26,092 bases of DNA from NCBI GenBank assembly GCA_026988195.1, contig JALSLS010000028.1, forward strand, positions 1 through 26,092, given 5' to 3'. This document shows, piece by piece, positions 7,645 to 16,849 of this stretch. Source of the stretch: Methylomonas sp. (lineage in GTDB: Bacteria > Pseudomonadota > Gammaproteobacteria > Methylococcales > Methylomonadaceae). The position numbers were made by a program, and so were the translations under genes. Within the stretch, counting starts at the first letter, position 1, and every line of letters starts with the position of its first letter. The notes beneath the pieces were generated by a model. It worked only from the letters and a program-made list of their open reading frames with translations. It searched no databases and was not told the origin of the DNA.

Positions 7645-9087
7645 ATGTTATTTAGCACAAATTCAAAAATTTATGCTCGCCGAACAGTTTTACTTCAACT
7701 ATATCGATTATGGGATTTTCTTCTTTTTCTAACTAGCTTTATTCTGGCTGTTTATATTGAAAACCCATTATTCGATTATACTGAAATTGTTCAGTTATTT
7801 TTTAAAAATTACTTATTCTTTATATCTGTTATTACAATTTGGTTTATTTCATGTTCATACATGAATTTATATGAATCAAATCGTTTATATAACATTAACT
7901 TGTTGAAAACCTTTAAAGTTACCTCATTTTGTGTTGCTTTCATTGTGGTTTCTGCTGCATTTTTCAATAATACGGTTAATACACCTAGATTTATACTTTC
8001 TCTCTGGAGCTTTAATTTATCAAGTATGATCTTAACACGAGTACTCTTGTACAAACTACTGGCATTTACCCGATTGAAGGATCGTAATCTACGACATATA
8101 ATTATTGCTGGTATAGGGGAGAGAGGTCAAAAAATGGCTCAGTCCCTGCTTGATCATCCAGAAGTGGGTTATCGTGTCATTGGTTTTGTTGATAAATCAG
8201 AACAATTTAAACATTTTAATTTAGATATTAAAGACATACATTTTTTAGGTGGACTTGAAGATTTCCCTAGTATCATCTCAAAAACCTCAGTTGACGAAGT
8301 ATTTATCTGTTTGCCTATAAAATCAGCATATGACGAAATTCATACTCTGGTTAATCAATGCAAGGAACAAGGAGTACCAGCACGATTAGCTAGTGATTTT
8401 TTTCATTTAAATAAAGTCAAAGTTAAAACTGGCTTTATAGATAATGCCCCTATAATTACTTTATATAATGGTATGGAAGAAAGTTTACAAATAAGTTTTA
8501 AGCGCTTTCTTGATATCTTCATTTCAGGTACATTACTTATTCTTTTATTACCCCTGTTTTTATTAATTACTGCCTTAATTAAACTGACAGATCCTGGATC
8601 AATATTTTTCTCACAACAACGTATTGGATTACATAAACGAAAATTTAGTTTATATAAATTTAGAACTATGGTTGAGAATGCAGAAGCCTTACAAGTAGGC
8701 CTTGAAAATATGAATGAAGCGAGTGGTCCAGTGTTTAAGATTAGTAATGACCCACGTATAACTAAAATAGGCGGAAGTTTAAGGCGTTATAGTATTGATG
8801 AATTACCTCAGCTATTTAATGTCTTTAAAGGTGATATGAGTTTAGTAGGGCCTCGGCCTTTACCGCTTAGGGATTTTGAGAAATTTGAATCTGATTGGAC
8901 GCGTCGACGGTTTAGTGTTCGGCCAGGAATCACCTGTATCTGGCAAATCAGCGGCCGTAGCAATATTTCTTTTGAACAATGGATGGAACAAGACCTTCAG
9001 TATATTGATAATTGGACGTTGATGTTGGATTTAAAAATTCTACTGAAAACTGTTCCTGTTATTATTAAAGGGACAGGAGCCTATTAA
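7645..9087 (+). CDS. wcaJ: Undecaprenyl-phosphate glucose phosphotransferase (WcaJ-like initiating enzyme)
   Basis: This 480-residue enzyme starts repeat-unit synthesis by moving a sugar-1-phosphate, usually glucose-1-P from UDP-glucose, to undecaprenyl phosphate. Four hydrophobic segments lie in residues 20-140, followed by a Rossmann-like CoA-binding/NAD-like domain (HIIIAGIGERGQK...). The reentrant helix and catalytic domain start at KRFLDIFISG (about 284). Conserved motifs are SLYKFRTM, GPVFKISNDPRITKIG at about 360-375, RRYSIDELPQLFNVFKGDMS, VGPRP at about 401-405, PGITCIWQISGRS and the terminal GTGAY. Full length for the family and no disrupted motif. AGGA about six bases before the ATG is a good ribosome-binding site. 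It is 3 bases from the co-polymerase gene, consistent with one operon. Confidence 0.93.
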   Translation: MLFSTNSKIYARRTVLLQLYRLWDFLLFLTSFILAVYIENPLFDYTEIVQLFFKNYLFFISVITIWFISCSYMNLYESNRLYNINLLKTFKVTSFCVAFIVVSAAFFNNTVNTPRFILSLWSFNLSSMILTRVLLYKLLAFTRLKDRNLRHIIIAGIGERGQKMAQSLLDHPEVGYRVIGFVDKSEQFKHFNLDIKDIHFLGGLEDFPSIISKTSVDEVFICLPIKSAYDEIHTLVNQCKEQGVPARLASDFFHLNKVKVKTGFIDNAPIITLYNGMEESLQISFKRFLDIFISGTLLILLLPLFLLITALIKLTDPGSIFFSQQRIGLHKRKFSLYKFRTMVENAEALQVGLENMNEASGPVFKISNDPRITKIGGSLRRYSIDELPQLFNVFKGDMSLVGPRPLPLRDFEKFESDWTRRRFSVRPGITCIWQISGRSNISFEQWMEQDLQYIDNWTLMLDLKILLKTVPVIIKGTGAY

Positions 9088-9090
9088 GTT

Positions 9091-11280
9091 ATGGATACGA
9101 ACAATAATAAAATCTATGGCTTAAGAGAGAACCTCGCTATATTATTTAGGTATCAACAGCGAATTAAAACTGTTTTCTTTTGTACTATTTTAGTATCTCT
9201 AATTGGTTCATTTCTAATATCAAAAGTTTATGAATCAGATGCCAAAATTTTAGTTCAAAATCATCGTGAAGCAAAAATAATTAGTACTTCAAATATATCA
9301 TTAGGCCGTTTTTCTTCTGATTCGAAAGAAAGGCTCTTTTCTGAGATACAAATTTTTACAAGTTCTGCCGTCTTAGAAAAAACGGTATCTAAATTAAAAC
9401 CTGATTATGTGCTTGAAAAAATGCGTTGGCGCTGGGATTGGTTGCAAGAATTACCTGGAAAAATAAAAGAATCTGTGTACGATGTTTTATGGTCTTTTCC
9501 CATCACTGAAAACATATTACTTTGGCTGGGTAAAACTCAAGACCAACTTGGGGATAATACGATAATAGCAAAGATTAAAATATTAGATAATCTGACTATT
9601 GAGCCTATAAGGGGAAGTAATGTTTTCGAAATCATATTAGAAACACCTGATCCTGACTTTTCAGCGTTAGCTGTCAACACATTGGTTGAAATGTATCAAG
9701 AAGTTCATTTAAATTTACGCCAAGGGGTTGAGGAAAACCAAATTTTTTCTGATCAGGTGACACTCTTAAAAAAAGAATTATATATTGCTAAAAAAGAGCT
9801 TTTACAATTAAAACATGATAGTGGAGTTATTTCAGTCGATTCACAAATCAATTTGCTATTAGACCGAATAAGTGCTATCGAAACGCAGAAGCAGGAAACT
9901 CAGCTACAAAATATAGAAACTAAATTACAGGTTGCTGAGCTTGAAAGGCAGTTAAACAAATTGCCTAAAATAATTTCTCTAGAAGATAGTTGGTCAAGAA
10001 ACCCAGATTTAAATACCTTGACAACAAAACTATCTGCACTTCAATCAGAAAAAAACTTATATGTTGAAAATAGTGTCTCGTCTTTAAGGCTCAATGCTGA
10101 AATAGATTCAATAAAAAAACGCATAAACAATGAAGTATCAAGTATTAGAGATACAAATAAACTAGGTATTAACCCTATTTATCAAAAAATTCAGGGAGAC
10201 CTTTCTTTAAGTTATAAAAAGCTTCAAGGGTTGAAAAATAGTTATTCTGAACTCGAAAAGGAACATCAGAAACTTGAACATCAATTAGTATTCCTAGATA
10301 CTAAAAAAATATTGATCAATGAGAAAAAGATTGAAATAGAACGAAAAGAACATTCGCTCAGTCTTTATACAAAAAAACAAGAAGAAAATAAAATTAATTT
10401 AATCCTAAACCGTAATAAAATATCTAATGTCACCCCAATTGAGTATGCAGTACCTCCTATCTCAGCATCTAAACCAAATAAGATAAAAAACCTAATTTTA
10501 GGGATGTTTGTAGGTTTGTCAGGAGGTCTTTTAATTGCATATATTAGTGAGTTCTTGCGTCGCTCCTTATCAAATAAAGAAGAGGTTGAAAGTTTTCTTG
10601 GTCTTCCTTGTTTTGCTGCTTTTCGTTTATTTAATGATACTCAAGAGCTGAAACTTTATAATCAGTATCAGTCTAAAATGCTTTCTGAATCAATCACTAT
10701 GTTAAGCAGGAAGGATAAAATAAGTCTAATTTTAATCAGTAGTGCTCGACCAAAGGAAGGTAAGTCGATGGTAGCAAGTAACCTCGCTACCAGCCTTATT
10801 GAAAAAGGGGCTAAGGTCTTATTACTAGGTGAACAAACGATAAAAAATAGTTATCTTGATTTTGATAATACTAATCAAAATACTAGTCAGATAATAATAT
10901 CTGAAGATGTTTTTGTACCGATTGAAACTAGTTCGTTAATTTTTACCAGCAAAAATAAAAAATTATTATCTAATATGATAAAAAACAAAACGATGACTGA
11001 TCTTGATATTTTTTTCAATCAGGCGAAAGAAAAATTTGATTTTATCATTATTGATTCGCTTTCATTATCTGATGCCCCTGAAAGTATAGCCTTAGCTTCA
11101 ATAATGGATGGTGTTATTTTTGTCGTGGAAGCTGAAAATACTTCCCGTATTTCTATTGTTACTGCTTTAAGCCATTTAAAACAAGCTGGTGCCATTGTTT
11201 TGGGGGTTGTACTAAATAAACGAACCTTTGTTATTCCTCAGTGGGCTTACAACTGGTTTTTATTGATTAATAAAACTTAA
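9091..11280 (+). CDS. Wzz/Wzc-like polysaccharide co-polymerase with degenerate tyrosine-kinase domain
   Basis: This 729-residue inner-membrane protein controls polymer length and links polymerase to exporter. Residues about 28-50 form the first membrane helix, a long periplasmic region with coiled coils (about 213-300 and 330-460) follows, and the second helix is at about 467-489. The cytoplasmic half has the fold of BY-kinases: Walker A SARPKEGKSM with G557, K558 and S559 intact, and Walker B FDFIIID with D655. However, the Walker A' motif, normally an aspartate-rich VLLIDxDxR, reads VLLLGEQTI (576-584), so both aspartates are gone. The C-terminus (RTFVIPQWAYNWFLLINKT) has one tyrosine instead of a tyrosine cluster. 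I infer a protein that may bind nucleotide but is probably not a working autokinase. It lies directly after wcaJ. Confidence 0.9.
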   Translation: MDTNNNKIYGLRENLAILFRYQQRIKTVFFCTILVSLIGSFLISKVYESDAKILVQNHREAKIISTSNISLGRFSSDSKERLFSEIQIFTSSAVLEKTVSKLKPDYVLEKMRWRWDWLQELPGKIKESVYDVLWSFPITENILLWLGKTQDQLGDNTIIAKIKILDNLTIEPIRGSNVFEIILETPDPDFSALAVNTLVEMYQEVHLNLRQGVEENQIFSDQVTLLKKELYIAKKELLQLKHDSGVISVDSQINLLLDRISAIETQKQETQLQNIETKLQVAELERQLNKLPKIISLEDSWSRNPDLNTLTTKLSALQSEKNLYVENSVSSLRLNAEIDSIKKRINNEVSSIRDTNKLGINPIYQKIQGDLSLSYKKLQGLKNSYSELEKEHQKLEHQLVFLDTKKILINEKKIEIERKEHSLSLYTKKQEENKINLILNRNKISNVTPIEYAVPPISASKPNKIKNLILGMFVGLSGGLLIAYISEFLRRSLSNKEEVESFLGLPCFAAFRLFNDTQELKLYNQYQSKMLSESITMLSRKDKISLILISSARPKEGKSMVASNLATSLIEKGAKVLLLGEQTIKNSYLDFDNTNQNTSQIIISEDVFVPIETSSLIFTSKNKKLLSNMIKNKTMTDLDIFFNQAKEKFDFIIIDSLSLSDAPESIALASIMDGVIFVVEAENTSRISIVTALSHLKQAGAIVLGVVLNKRTFVIPQWAYNWFLLINKT

Positions 11281-11290
11281 AACCTAAATT

Positions 11291-12061
11291 ATGAACACAA
11301 GTCATTTACAACAAAATAATTCTAATTATAAAGTAGGGCTTGATGGTAACTATGAGCCTTATAATTTTTGGCTGTCTTTAAATGGACTATATGACCTTTA
11401 TGCGTATACATTAAAATTATTTGGAGATATGAAAAACAAATCTATCCTCGATTGTGGTTGCGGCCGAGGGCACACCTCAGTGATGATGGCAAAGCATGGG
11501 GCGACAGTTACAGCATTTGACCTATCTAAAGAAGATATAGCTATTGCACATGCATTGGCTAAATATAATGATGTTAATGTCAACTTTTCCATCCAACGAA
11601 TTGAAGAAATGAACTATCCAGATAATAACTTTGATTTTGCTTTTGGTGCTTGTATTTTGCACCATGTAGACTTACCTTCAGCCTGTAAAGAAATTAATCG
11701 TATTTTAAAACCTGGTGCAAAAGCTGTTTTTATTGAGAATTCAGCTAGAAATATGTTTTTAATGTTTGCTAGAAAGTGGATTGTAGGTTCTTTTGGAGTC
11801 CCCAAATATGGTGATGATGATGAAGAGTATCCATTAACAAAACAAGACCTGATAATTATTGAAGATTGTTTTCCTGGACAGGTAACAGTGCATCACCCTG
11901 ACTTTTTATTTTTTCGACTACTTGATTTTTATATTCTACAAAAGAAATACACATTGATTACAAAATCATTAAAAACAATGGATCTATTTTTTGGGAAGAT
12001 ACCTCTCCTAAATCAATTTGGTTATTTTCAAATTATTGAGTTTAACAAGCAAAAGTGCTAA
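11291..12061 (+). CDS. Class I SAM-dependent methyltransferase
   Basis: This 256-residue soluble protein has the Rossmann-like methyltransferase fold. Motif I ILDCGCGRGHT spans residues 52-62 with the glycine-rich SAM loop at 54-60. The acidic residue that holds the SAM ribose is D77 in VTAFDLSKED. Motif FDFAFGACILHHVDLP (about 114-129) and NRILKPGAKAVF follow the methyltransferase-11 pattern. It begins 10 bases after the co-polymerase gene, so it is probably cotranscribed. By context it would methylate a sugar hydroxyl or carboxyl of the repeat unit, or cap a chain end. The target cannot be told from the sequence, and ubiquinone-type methyltransferases share these motifs. Confidence 0.85.
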   Translation: MNTSHLQQNNSNYKVGLDGNYEPYNFWLSLNGLYDLYAYTLKLFGDMKNKSILDCGCGRGHTSVMMAKHGATVTAFDLSKEDIAIAHALAKYNDVNVNFSIQRIEEMNYPDNNFDFAFGACILHHVDLPSACKEINRILKPGAKAVFIENSARNMFLMFARKWIVGSFGVPKYGDDDEEYPLTKQDLIIIEDCFPGQVTVHHPDFLFFRLLDFYILQKKYTLITKSLKTMDLFFGKIPLLNQFGYFQIIEFNKQKC

Positions 12062-12130
12062 ATGTTTTTTACTCTCTTAAAAATACAACAAAATTGGTTA
12101 GTTATTTATCATTAAAACAGGGTTACCTAA

Positions 12131-13360
12131 ATGAATATCATACGTACAGTCATAGTAAGGAATTGTCGAGGCATCACTGGAATGACTGGAGGTGAAACCT
12201 ATTTATTGCAATTATTGAAAGGCTTTGATCCACAAGATTGCAATTGCCTATTTGTTTGTATTATTAAACCTTCTTTAGGTGAAACAGCATGGTTAAAAGA
12301 ATTAAAAAACACAGGTTTTGAATATATTACAATTCCAATTGAAAACCCTCTTAATTTTAAAGACATTTATCAGCTTGCTAAGATAATCAAACAATTTAAT
12401 GCTAATATCGTACATGCTCTCGATCATAGAGCTAATTTAGTCAGTTTAATAAGTGCCCGCCTTACTGGGCGTCCAGTAATTGCATCTTTCCTCGGCTGGG
12501 TAAATTTCCCCAAAGGCTCTTGGCGTTCAATAGTCTATCCATGGATAGACCGGTTAATTTTAAAAAAATTGGATGCTGTGATAACGGATTCTATTGCTAT
12601 AGGCGAAGAGCTTAGAATGCAAGAAAAGCATCCTCCTATTGTTGCGATAAGAAATGGTATTGACACTAAATATTTTAACCCGGGTAATGATGATCTTTTC
12701 TATATAAATCAATCATTTATAGATGATTCGGATTGTGTGTTCGGTATGGTAGGACGGATACACCCAGTAAAAGGGCATATGAATTTTTTGAATGCTGCAC
12801 AGCAGCTACTGAAAATAAACCCAAATTTTCGATTTTTGATAACTGGCACGGTACTTCCTGGATTTGAGAATTATAAGCAAGAAATTTTGGATTTTATATC
12901 CGAACATGAAATGTCTAATAAAGTTATGATAATGGAAGTTAAACTTGAAGAAATTCCTGCTGTATTTGCAAGTCTTGATGTATTAGTTGCTCCATCTTAT
13001 GCAGAAAGCTTTAGTTTCACTCTTTTAGAGGGAATGGCTATGGAAAAAGCCGTAATTACTTCAGATGTTGGAGGAGCTTGTGAAATGATCAATGATGGTG
13101 AAACGGGCTATTTAATAGAAGTTGATGATGTAAAAACTCTCACTGAGAAAATGCTTATGCTTTCTAGGAACCCAGAAAAGATTAAGGAGCTTGGTAAAAA
13201 TGCTAGAAAAAAAATTATCAAAGACCTAGGACTTGAAGTAATGGCTCATAATACAGTTTCAACATATCGCCACATAATTGACTATAAACAACATGGCATT
13301 AGCTCACAACAGGCATTAAAAACGTTGAAACAAAAACTTGCCGTAGTGAGTGCAAAATAG
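12131..13360 (+). CDS. Family 4 glycosyltransferase
   Basis: This 409-residue GT-B enzyme retains its sugar donor's anomeric configuration. The N-terminal glycine-rich acceptor domain contains GITGMTGGETYLL, and the C-terminal donor domain contains GMVGRIHPVKGH, APSYAESFSFTLLEGMAMEKAVITSDVGG and NDGETGYLIEVDD. The EX7E motif is intact: E292 and E300 in ESFSFTLLE, which contact the nucleotide diphosphate and sugar. No membrane segment is seen. The start ATG is 70 bases after the methyltransferase. It acts in the cytoplasm on lipid-linked intermediates. Donor sugar unknown. Confidence 0.9.
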   Translation: MNIIRTVIVRNCRGITGMTGGETYLLQLLKGFDPQDCNCLFVCIIKPSLGETAWLKELKNTGFEYITIPIENPLNFKDIYQLAKIIKQFNANIVHALDHRANLVSLISARLTGRPVIASFLGWVNFPKGSWRSIVYPWIDRLILKKLDAVITDSIAIGEELRMQEKHPPIVAIRNGIDTKYFNPGNDDLFYINQSFIDDSDCVFGMVGRIHPVKGHMNFLNAAQQLLKINPNFRFLITGTVLPGFENYKQEILDFISEHEMSNKVMIMEVKLEEIPAVFASLDVLVAPSYAESFSFTLLEGMAMEKAVITSDVGGACEMINDGETGYLIEVDDVKTLTEKMLMLSRNPEKIKELGKNARKKIIKDLGLEVMAHNTVSTYRHIIDYKQHGISSQQALKTLKQKLAVVSAK

Positions 13361-13457
13361 AATTATATTAATAATAAATTACCATTATTCATTAGTGTTT
13401 TTTTATAATGTAATTATACGATAAATAACTAAACCCCTCATTATACACTATATTTTT

Positions 13458-14369
13458 ATGAAAATATTAATAACAGGTTCTCAAGGATTTATAGGGAAAA
13501 GTCTTGCTTTATTTGCTATTCAAAATGGGCATGAGGTTTTAGGTATAACACGAAAAAAAACTGAGTGTTTCCACCCAAAATTTAACATTCAACAATGTTC
13601 ACTGGATAATGATGACCTAGTTATTTTGATTAATAATTATAAACCTGACATGATTTACCATGGTGCAGGAACGGCTTCTGTTGGATATTCATTTCAACAA
13701 CCTAGAGAAGATTTTAAAAATGCTGTTAATACATGGAGTGCAGTATTAGAGGCAGTTAGAAAATCTGATCTGACTCCTCTGATTATGTTTCCCTCTAGTG
13801 CATCCGTATATGGAAATCCAAATAAACTACCTGTACAAGAAAATTCGTTATTAAACCCTATTTCCCCTTATGGCTTTCATAAAGTTATTTCTGAACAATT
13901 AGCTCAAGAGTATTGCGAATGTTTTGACTTTAATATCGTCATAACACGGTTATTTTCAACCTTTGGTCCGATCCAACAAAGATTGCTCATCTGGGAATTA
14001 TTTCAACAGACTATCAAATCAAAAAAAAATGAATTAATCATACAGGGTACGGGAGATGAAACTAGGGACTTTATATATATAGACGACATATCCCATCTAA
14101 CTTTAAAATTAATGGAAGCTAGGCCTAAAGGTTTTTTGCCCATTAATGTTGCATCTGGGCAATCAACTTCAGTCAGGGAAATAGCAGAAATAATTATTGA
14201 ATTAACTGGTAGTAAAAAATCAATTCAAACCTTGAATAGAAATTTACTAGGTGATCCAAAAAAATGGCAGGCAGATATTAATTTATTAAATAAATTAGTT
14301 TCTTATCAACCAATACCCCTAAGACAAAGAATGGAAACCTGTATTCAAAAATGGATGCGACACAATTAA
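13458..14369 (+). CDS. NAD-dependent nucleotide-sugar epimerase/dehydratase (extended SDR)
   Basis: This 303-residue protein has the SDR Rossmann motif GSQGFIG at residues 7-13, the serine region MFPSSASVYGNP (110-121) and catalytic Y138/K142 in SPYGFHKVISE. RDFIYIDD around residue 198-205 and GSKKS near 250-254 follow the pattern of UDP-glucose 4-epimerase and dTDP-sugar dehydratase relatives. It lacks the UXS and GDP-mannose-epimerase signatures of the other two SDRs in this locus, so it likely makes a third nucleotide sugar. A 97-base AT-rich spacer precedes it and no clear ribosome-binding site is visible before the ATG. Epimerase, dehydratase and reductase activities cannot be separated by eye. 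Confidence 0.85.
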   Translation: MKILITGSQGFIGKSLALFAIQNGHEVLGITRKKTECFHPKFNIQQCSLDNDDLVILINNYKPDMIYHGAGTASVGYSFQQPREDFKNAVNTWSAVLEAVRKSDLTPLIMFPSSASVYGNPNKLPVQENSLLNPISPYGFHKVISEQLAQEYCECFDFNIVITRLFSTFGPIQQRLLIWELFQQTIKSKKNELIIQGTGDETRDFIYIDDISHLTLKLMEARPKGFLPINVASGQSTSVREIAEIIIELTGSKKSIQTLNRNLLGDPKKWQADINLLNKLVSYQPIPLRQRMETCIQKWMRHN

Positions 14370-14479
14370 TTTAAATATGAAATACAATTTTTTGAATCGA
14401 AAAACTACTGATTAACAATTCATTCCAACTTAATAAAATACAATTATTCAGTCATTCGACAACATGAACAACTAAAAAA

Positions 14480-15079
14480 ATGAAAACTAAAAAAATATTA
14501 TTCAAGCCTACTTCTATTTTTTTAATACTATTTTTATGGTGTAACCAACTTAATACTAGGGCCTATGCCGAACAATCTCAAATAGATCTGGTTAAAGATA
14601 TTCCCATGTTTTTTCTTGGAGCTGGAGATATCGTTAGGGTTTTTGTTTGGAACCATCCTGATTTATCACTAAATACTCCTATTAACCCAAATGGAATAAT
14701 AAATTATCCACTAATAGGTGAGCTAAAAGCTGCAGGAATTACTGAAACAGATCTTGAAGCAGCTATTTCTAGAAAAATTAGCAAACATATTAAGAATCCA
14801 TTAGTAAGTGTCACCCTAATTGAATTGAACAGTTATGATATTTATGTTTCTGGAGAAGTTATGCGTTCAGGATTATTTAGTATCAAAAGACCTATTACAG
14901 TTACTCAGGCAATTGCTATGGCTGGAGGTTTTACTCCTTTTGCCAATAAAAATAATATTTTAATTGTCAATCGAGAAAATGGAAAAAGGGTACATTTTGA
15001 TTTTAAAGGCTTTATCAATAAAGAATCAGTTACTTCGAATATATTTCTTAAACCAGGTGATACAGTCTTCGTAAATTGA
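14480..15079 (+). CDS. Short Wza/GumB-like polysaccharide export protein (OPX)
   Basis: This 199-residue secreted protein has a signal peptide (lysine-rich start, hydrophobic residues about 12-21, probable cleavage after AYA near residue 30). There is no proper lipobox, although a cysteine follows LW in the hydrophobic region. The poly-export domain begins at LGAGDIVRVFVWNHPDL and covers about residues 42-118; an SLBB domain follows (YDIYVSGEVMRSGLF, ITVTQAIAMAGG). It ends at FLKPGDTVFVN, so it lacks the extra SLBB repeats and the outer-membrane helix of the about 380-residue Wza. Short exporters of this kind need a separate outer-membrane beta-barrel, and the next gene encodes one. The stop codon overlaps a possible TTG start of that gene. 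Confidence 0.92.
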   Translation: MKTKKILFKPTSIFLILFLWCNQLNTRAYAEQSQIDLVKDIPMFFLGAGDIVRVFVWNHPDLSLNTPINPNGIINYPLIGELKAAGITETDLEAAISRKISKHIKNPLVSVTLIELNSYDIYVSGEVMRSGLFSIKRPITVTQAIAMAGGFTPFANKNNILIVNRENGKRVHFDFKGFINKESVTSNIFLKPGDTVFVN

Positions 15080-15099
15080 TTAACACTATTTTTAGCTCA

Positions 15100-16419
15100 A
15101 TGACTTTATTTTTTAAAACCACTAACCTGAACACTACAAATTTATTAGCAACTAAAATTTTCCTTCTTATTTTCTTAAATATGCTTTATTCCAGTAATGC
15201 TCACAGTACCGAAACATTTAAAAGTATATATGATACTGAAATACCGATTGGTGAAGTAAGAACTCGTTTTAATATAATAGCACCAGAAAGAACACCATTA
15301 GTTGAGTTCCCCTTAAAAGAAATCAATGAACATAATTTTTCTCCCGTTCGTATTCGAAAAGGTGGTTTCATTCCTCGCCTATCAATAATAGAGGAGTACA
15401 ATGATAATATTTTATTTGAAGAAAATAATATGTTAGCTGGTATGAATACCATTATTTCGCCTGGATTTAACCTAGTTAAAAAGACAAGGCGTGCTCAATT
15501 TGAACTTGACTACTCTTTCGAGTCAACTATATACCCTAATCATATGAGGTTTACCCAAGCTTTCGAAAACCACAATTTAATTTTTTTTAGTAATTATCAG
15601 TTGACCGACAGAACCTTTTTATCATTTACTGATACTTTTTATTCATTTTTAGACAGAACCAACCAAGTTGTACCTAACGGGTCAGAAAGAAGCCGAATGT
15701 ATGAAAATGACCTTAATATTTTTATTAATCATAAACTTTCTAATAAACTTCAGTTAATGTCTGGTTACCATCAAGTTCTAAATACTTTTGATGATAAACA
15801 AGTATCTAACGTTACTCGCCATGAAGGAAAACTATCTATTTCGAGTACACTTAGCAAACAAAGTGCTTTAGAATTAGAGTATATGTATCGTTATGTAAAA
15901 TTTGATGATCAGTCGGCTAACTTTATAAACTCACCAAACGGAATTATCCATTTAGTTTCTTTAAAAAACATTTATAACTTTTCTGAAACTTTTTCTATGT
16001 CAGGAAAAATTGGCTTATCCAGAATTTCTAAACCTTTTACTAAACTAGAATTCACTTCAAATCTTTTACTATCCCTATCAACTAAAGACAGTACATTTGA
16101 AATTAGTTATACTCGTGATGTATCATCCATTGGTGGGTTTAATACTTTACTACGAAGTGATTCAGTGTTTGGCTCTATTAATACAGTTCTAATAAATAAA
16201 CTTCATGGAAAGTTTCTATTGAATTTATCAAAATTCAAACAAATGTCAGCTGCAGGAATAGAAATTAAAATGATAGAGCCTAGTATTGCTCTTGAATATA
16301 TATTTTCCAAGAATTTACAGCTCAGACTGGCTTACCGTCATTTATATCAACATATCAAATCAGGAGGTATAACTATTAGTAGTAATAGACTAAACCTTGG
16401 TCTAGTTATTAGCTACTAA
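15100..16419 (+). CDS. Outer-membrane beta-barrel protein of the EPS export machine
   Basis: The protein has 439 residues from the ATG at 15100. An in-frame TTG at 15076 would add eight residues and overlap the exporter stop codon by 4 bases; neither start has a well-spaced ribosome-binding site. A signal peptide is visible (hydrophobic KIFLLIFLNMLY, cleavage near SSNAHS). After a short linker, the sequence GGFIPRLSIIEEYNDNILFE matches the start of barrels from EPS loci (BBP2_2 type). The rest is alternating hydrophobic/polar strands with many aromatic residues, ending in NRLNLGLVISY; a terminal aromatic residue is typical of outer-membrane barrels. It very likely forms the outer-membrane pore for the short OPX protein encoded immediately upstream. 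Confidence 0.82.
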   Translation: MTLFFKTTNLNTTNLLATKIFLLIFLNMLYSSNAHSTETFKSIYDTEIPIGEVRTRFNIIAPERTPLVEFPLKEINEHNFSPVRIRKGGFIPRLSIIEEYNDNILFEENNMLAGMNTIISPGFNLVKKTRRAQFELDYSFESTIYPNHMRFTQAFENHNLIFFSNYQLTDRTFLSFTDTFYSFLDRTNQVVPNGSERSRMYENDLNIFINHKLSNKLQLMSGYHQVLNTFDDKQVSNVTRHEGKLSISSTLSKQSALELEYMYRYVKFDDQSANFINSPNGIIHLVSLKNIYNFSETFSMSGKIGLSRISKPFTKLEFTSNLLLSLSTKDSTFEISYTRDVSSIGGFNTLLRSDSVFGSINTVLINKLHGKFLLNLSKFKQMSAAGIEIKMIEPSIALEYIFSKNLQLRLAYRHLYQHIKSGGITISSNRLNLGLVISY

Positions 16420-16739
16420 TATTTTGTCACAAATTTTTAAGCGCTTAAAGAGTCATTTCATTATTGATCATAGGTATAAACCAATTTTGGGGGAAAATAG
16501 AAAGCATAAAAATACCTGTGCAGTTGCAAGCTTTTTATATTTTATTTCAATGCCTTTAAACCCTATCACTGTAGCCTTTTTTGTAAAACACAAAGAAACG
16601 CCTCTTGTTGGACTTTGGGGGCAGGACTATTTCACTTAATATATCTGGATTTGAGGTGTAAAATATGATATTAAATGGTATATACTTCATTGTCTTCGAT
16701 CCTGTCAGTGCTTACAATCGACACAATACCATCTAAACC
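16420..16739. other. Gap after the EPS block with no convincing gene
   Basis: A 71-codon frame opens at a TTG at 16424, five bases after the barrel gene, and ends at 16639. It has no ribosome-binding site and no recognisable domain, so I do not call it a gene. It could be a decayed coding remnant, since its lower half (VAFFVKHKETPLVGLWG) looks protein-like. Bases 16640-16739 are AT-rich with no signal I can support. No clear transcription terminator follows the barrel gene. Confidence 0.35.
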
Positions 16740-16829
16740 TTTTTTGACTCACTTCCTGACCCACGAATAGATCGTCAAAAACTAATTGATATCATGGTAG
16801 TGGGTCTAATTTGTAGAAATCTTGTATAA
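16740..16829 (+). pseudogene. ISAs1-family transposase remnant (N-terminal piece)
   Basis: The plus-strand frame reads FFDSLPDPRIDRQK then LIDIMVVGLICRN before a stop at 16827-16829. The block LPDPRxxRxK followed by L-IDI-V-AL is the opening of ISAs1-family transposases, normally of about 370 residues; here only about 28 residues survive and several around HKL are missing. It directly precedes the IS1 remnant, which appears to have interrupted or replaced the rest. A C-terminal ISAs1 piece lies on the opposite strand at 20732-20879. Confidence 0.65.
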
Positions 16830-16849
16830 TTTTATTTCACGGCCTGTTA

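Noticed and set aside
16424..16639. 71-codon frame right after the barrel gene
   Set aside because: TTG start, no ribosome-binding site and no recognisable domain. It sits at the edge of an IS-scarred region and is probably chance or debris.
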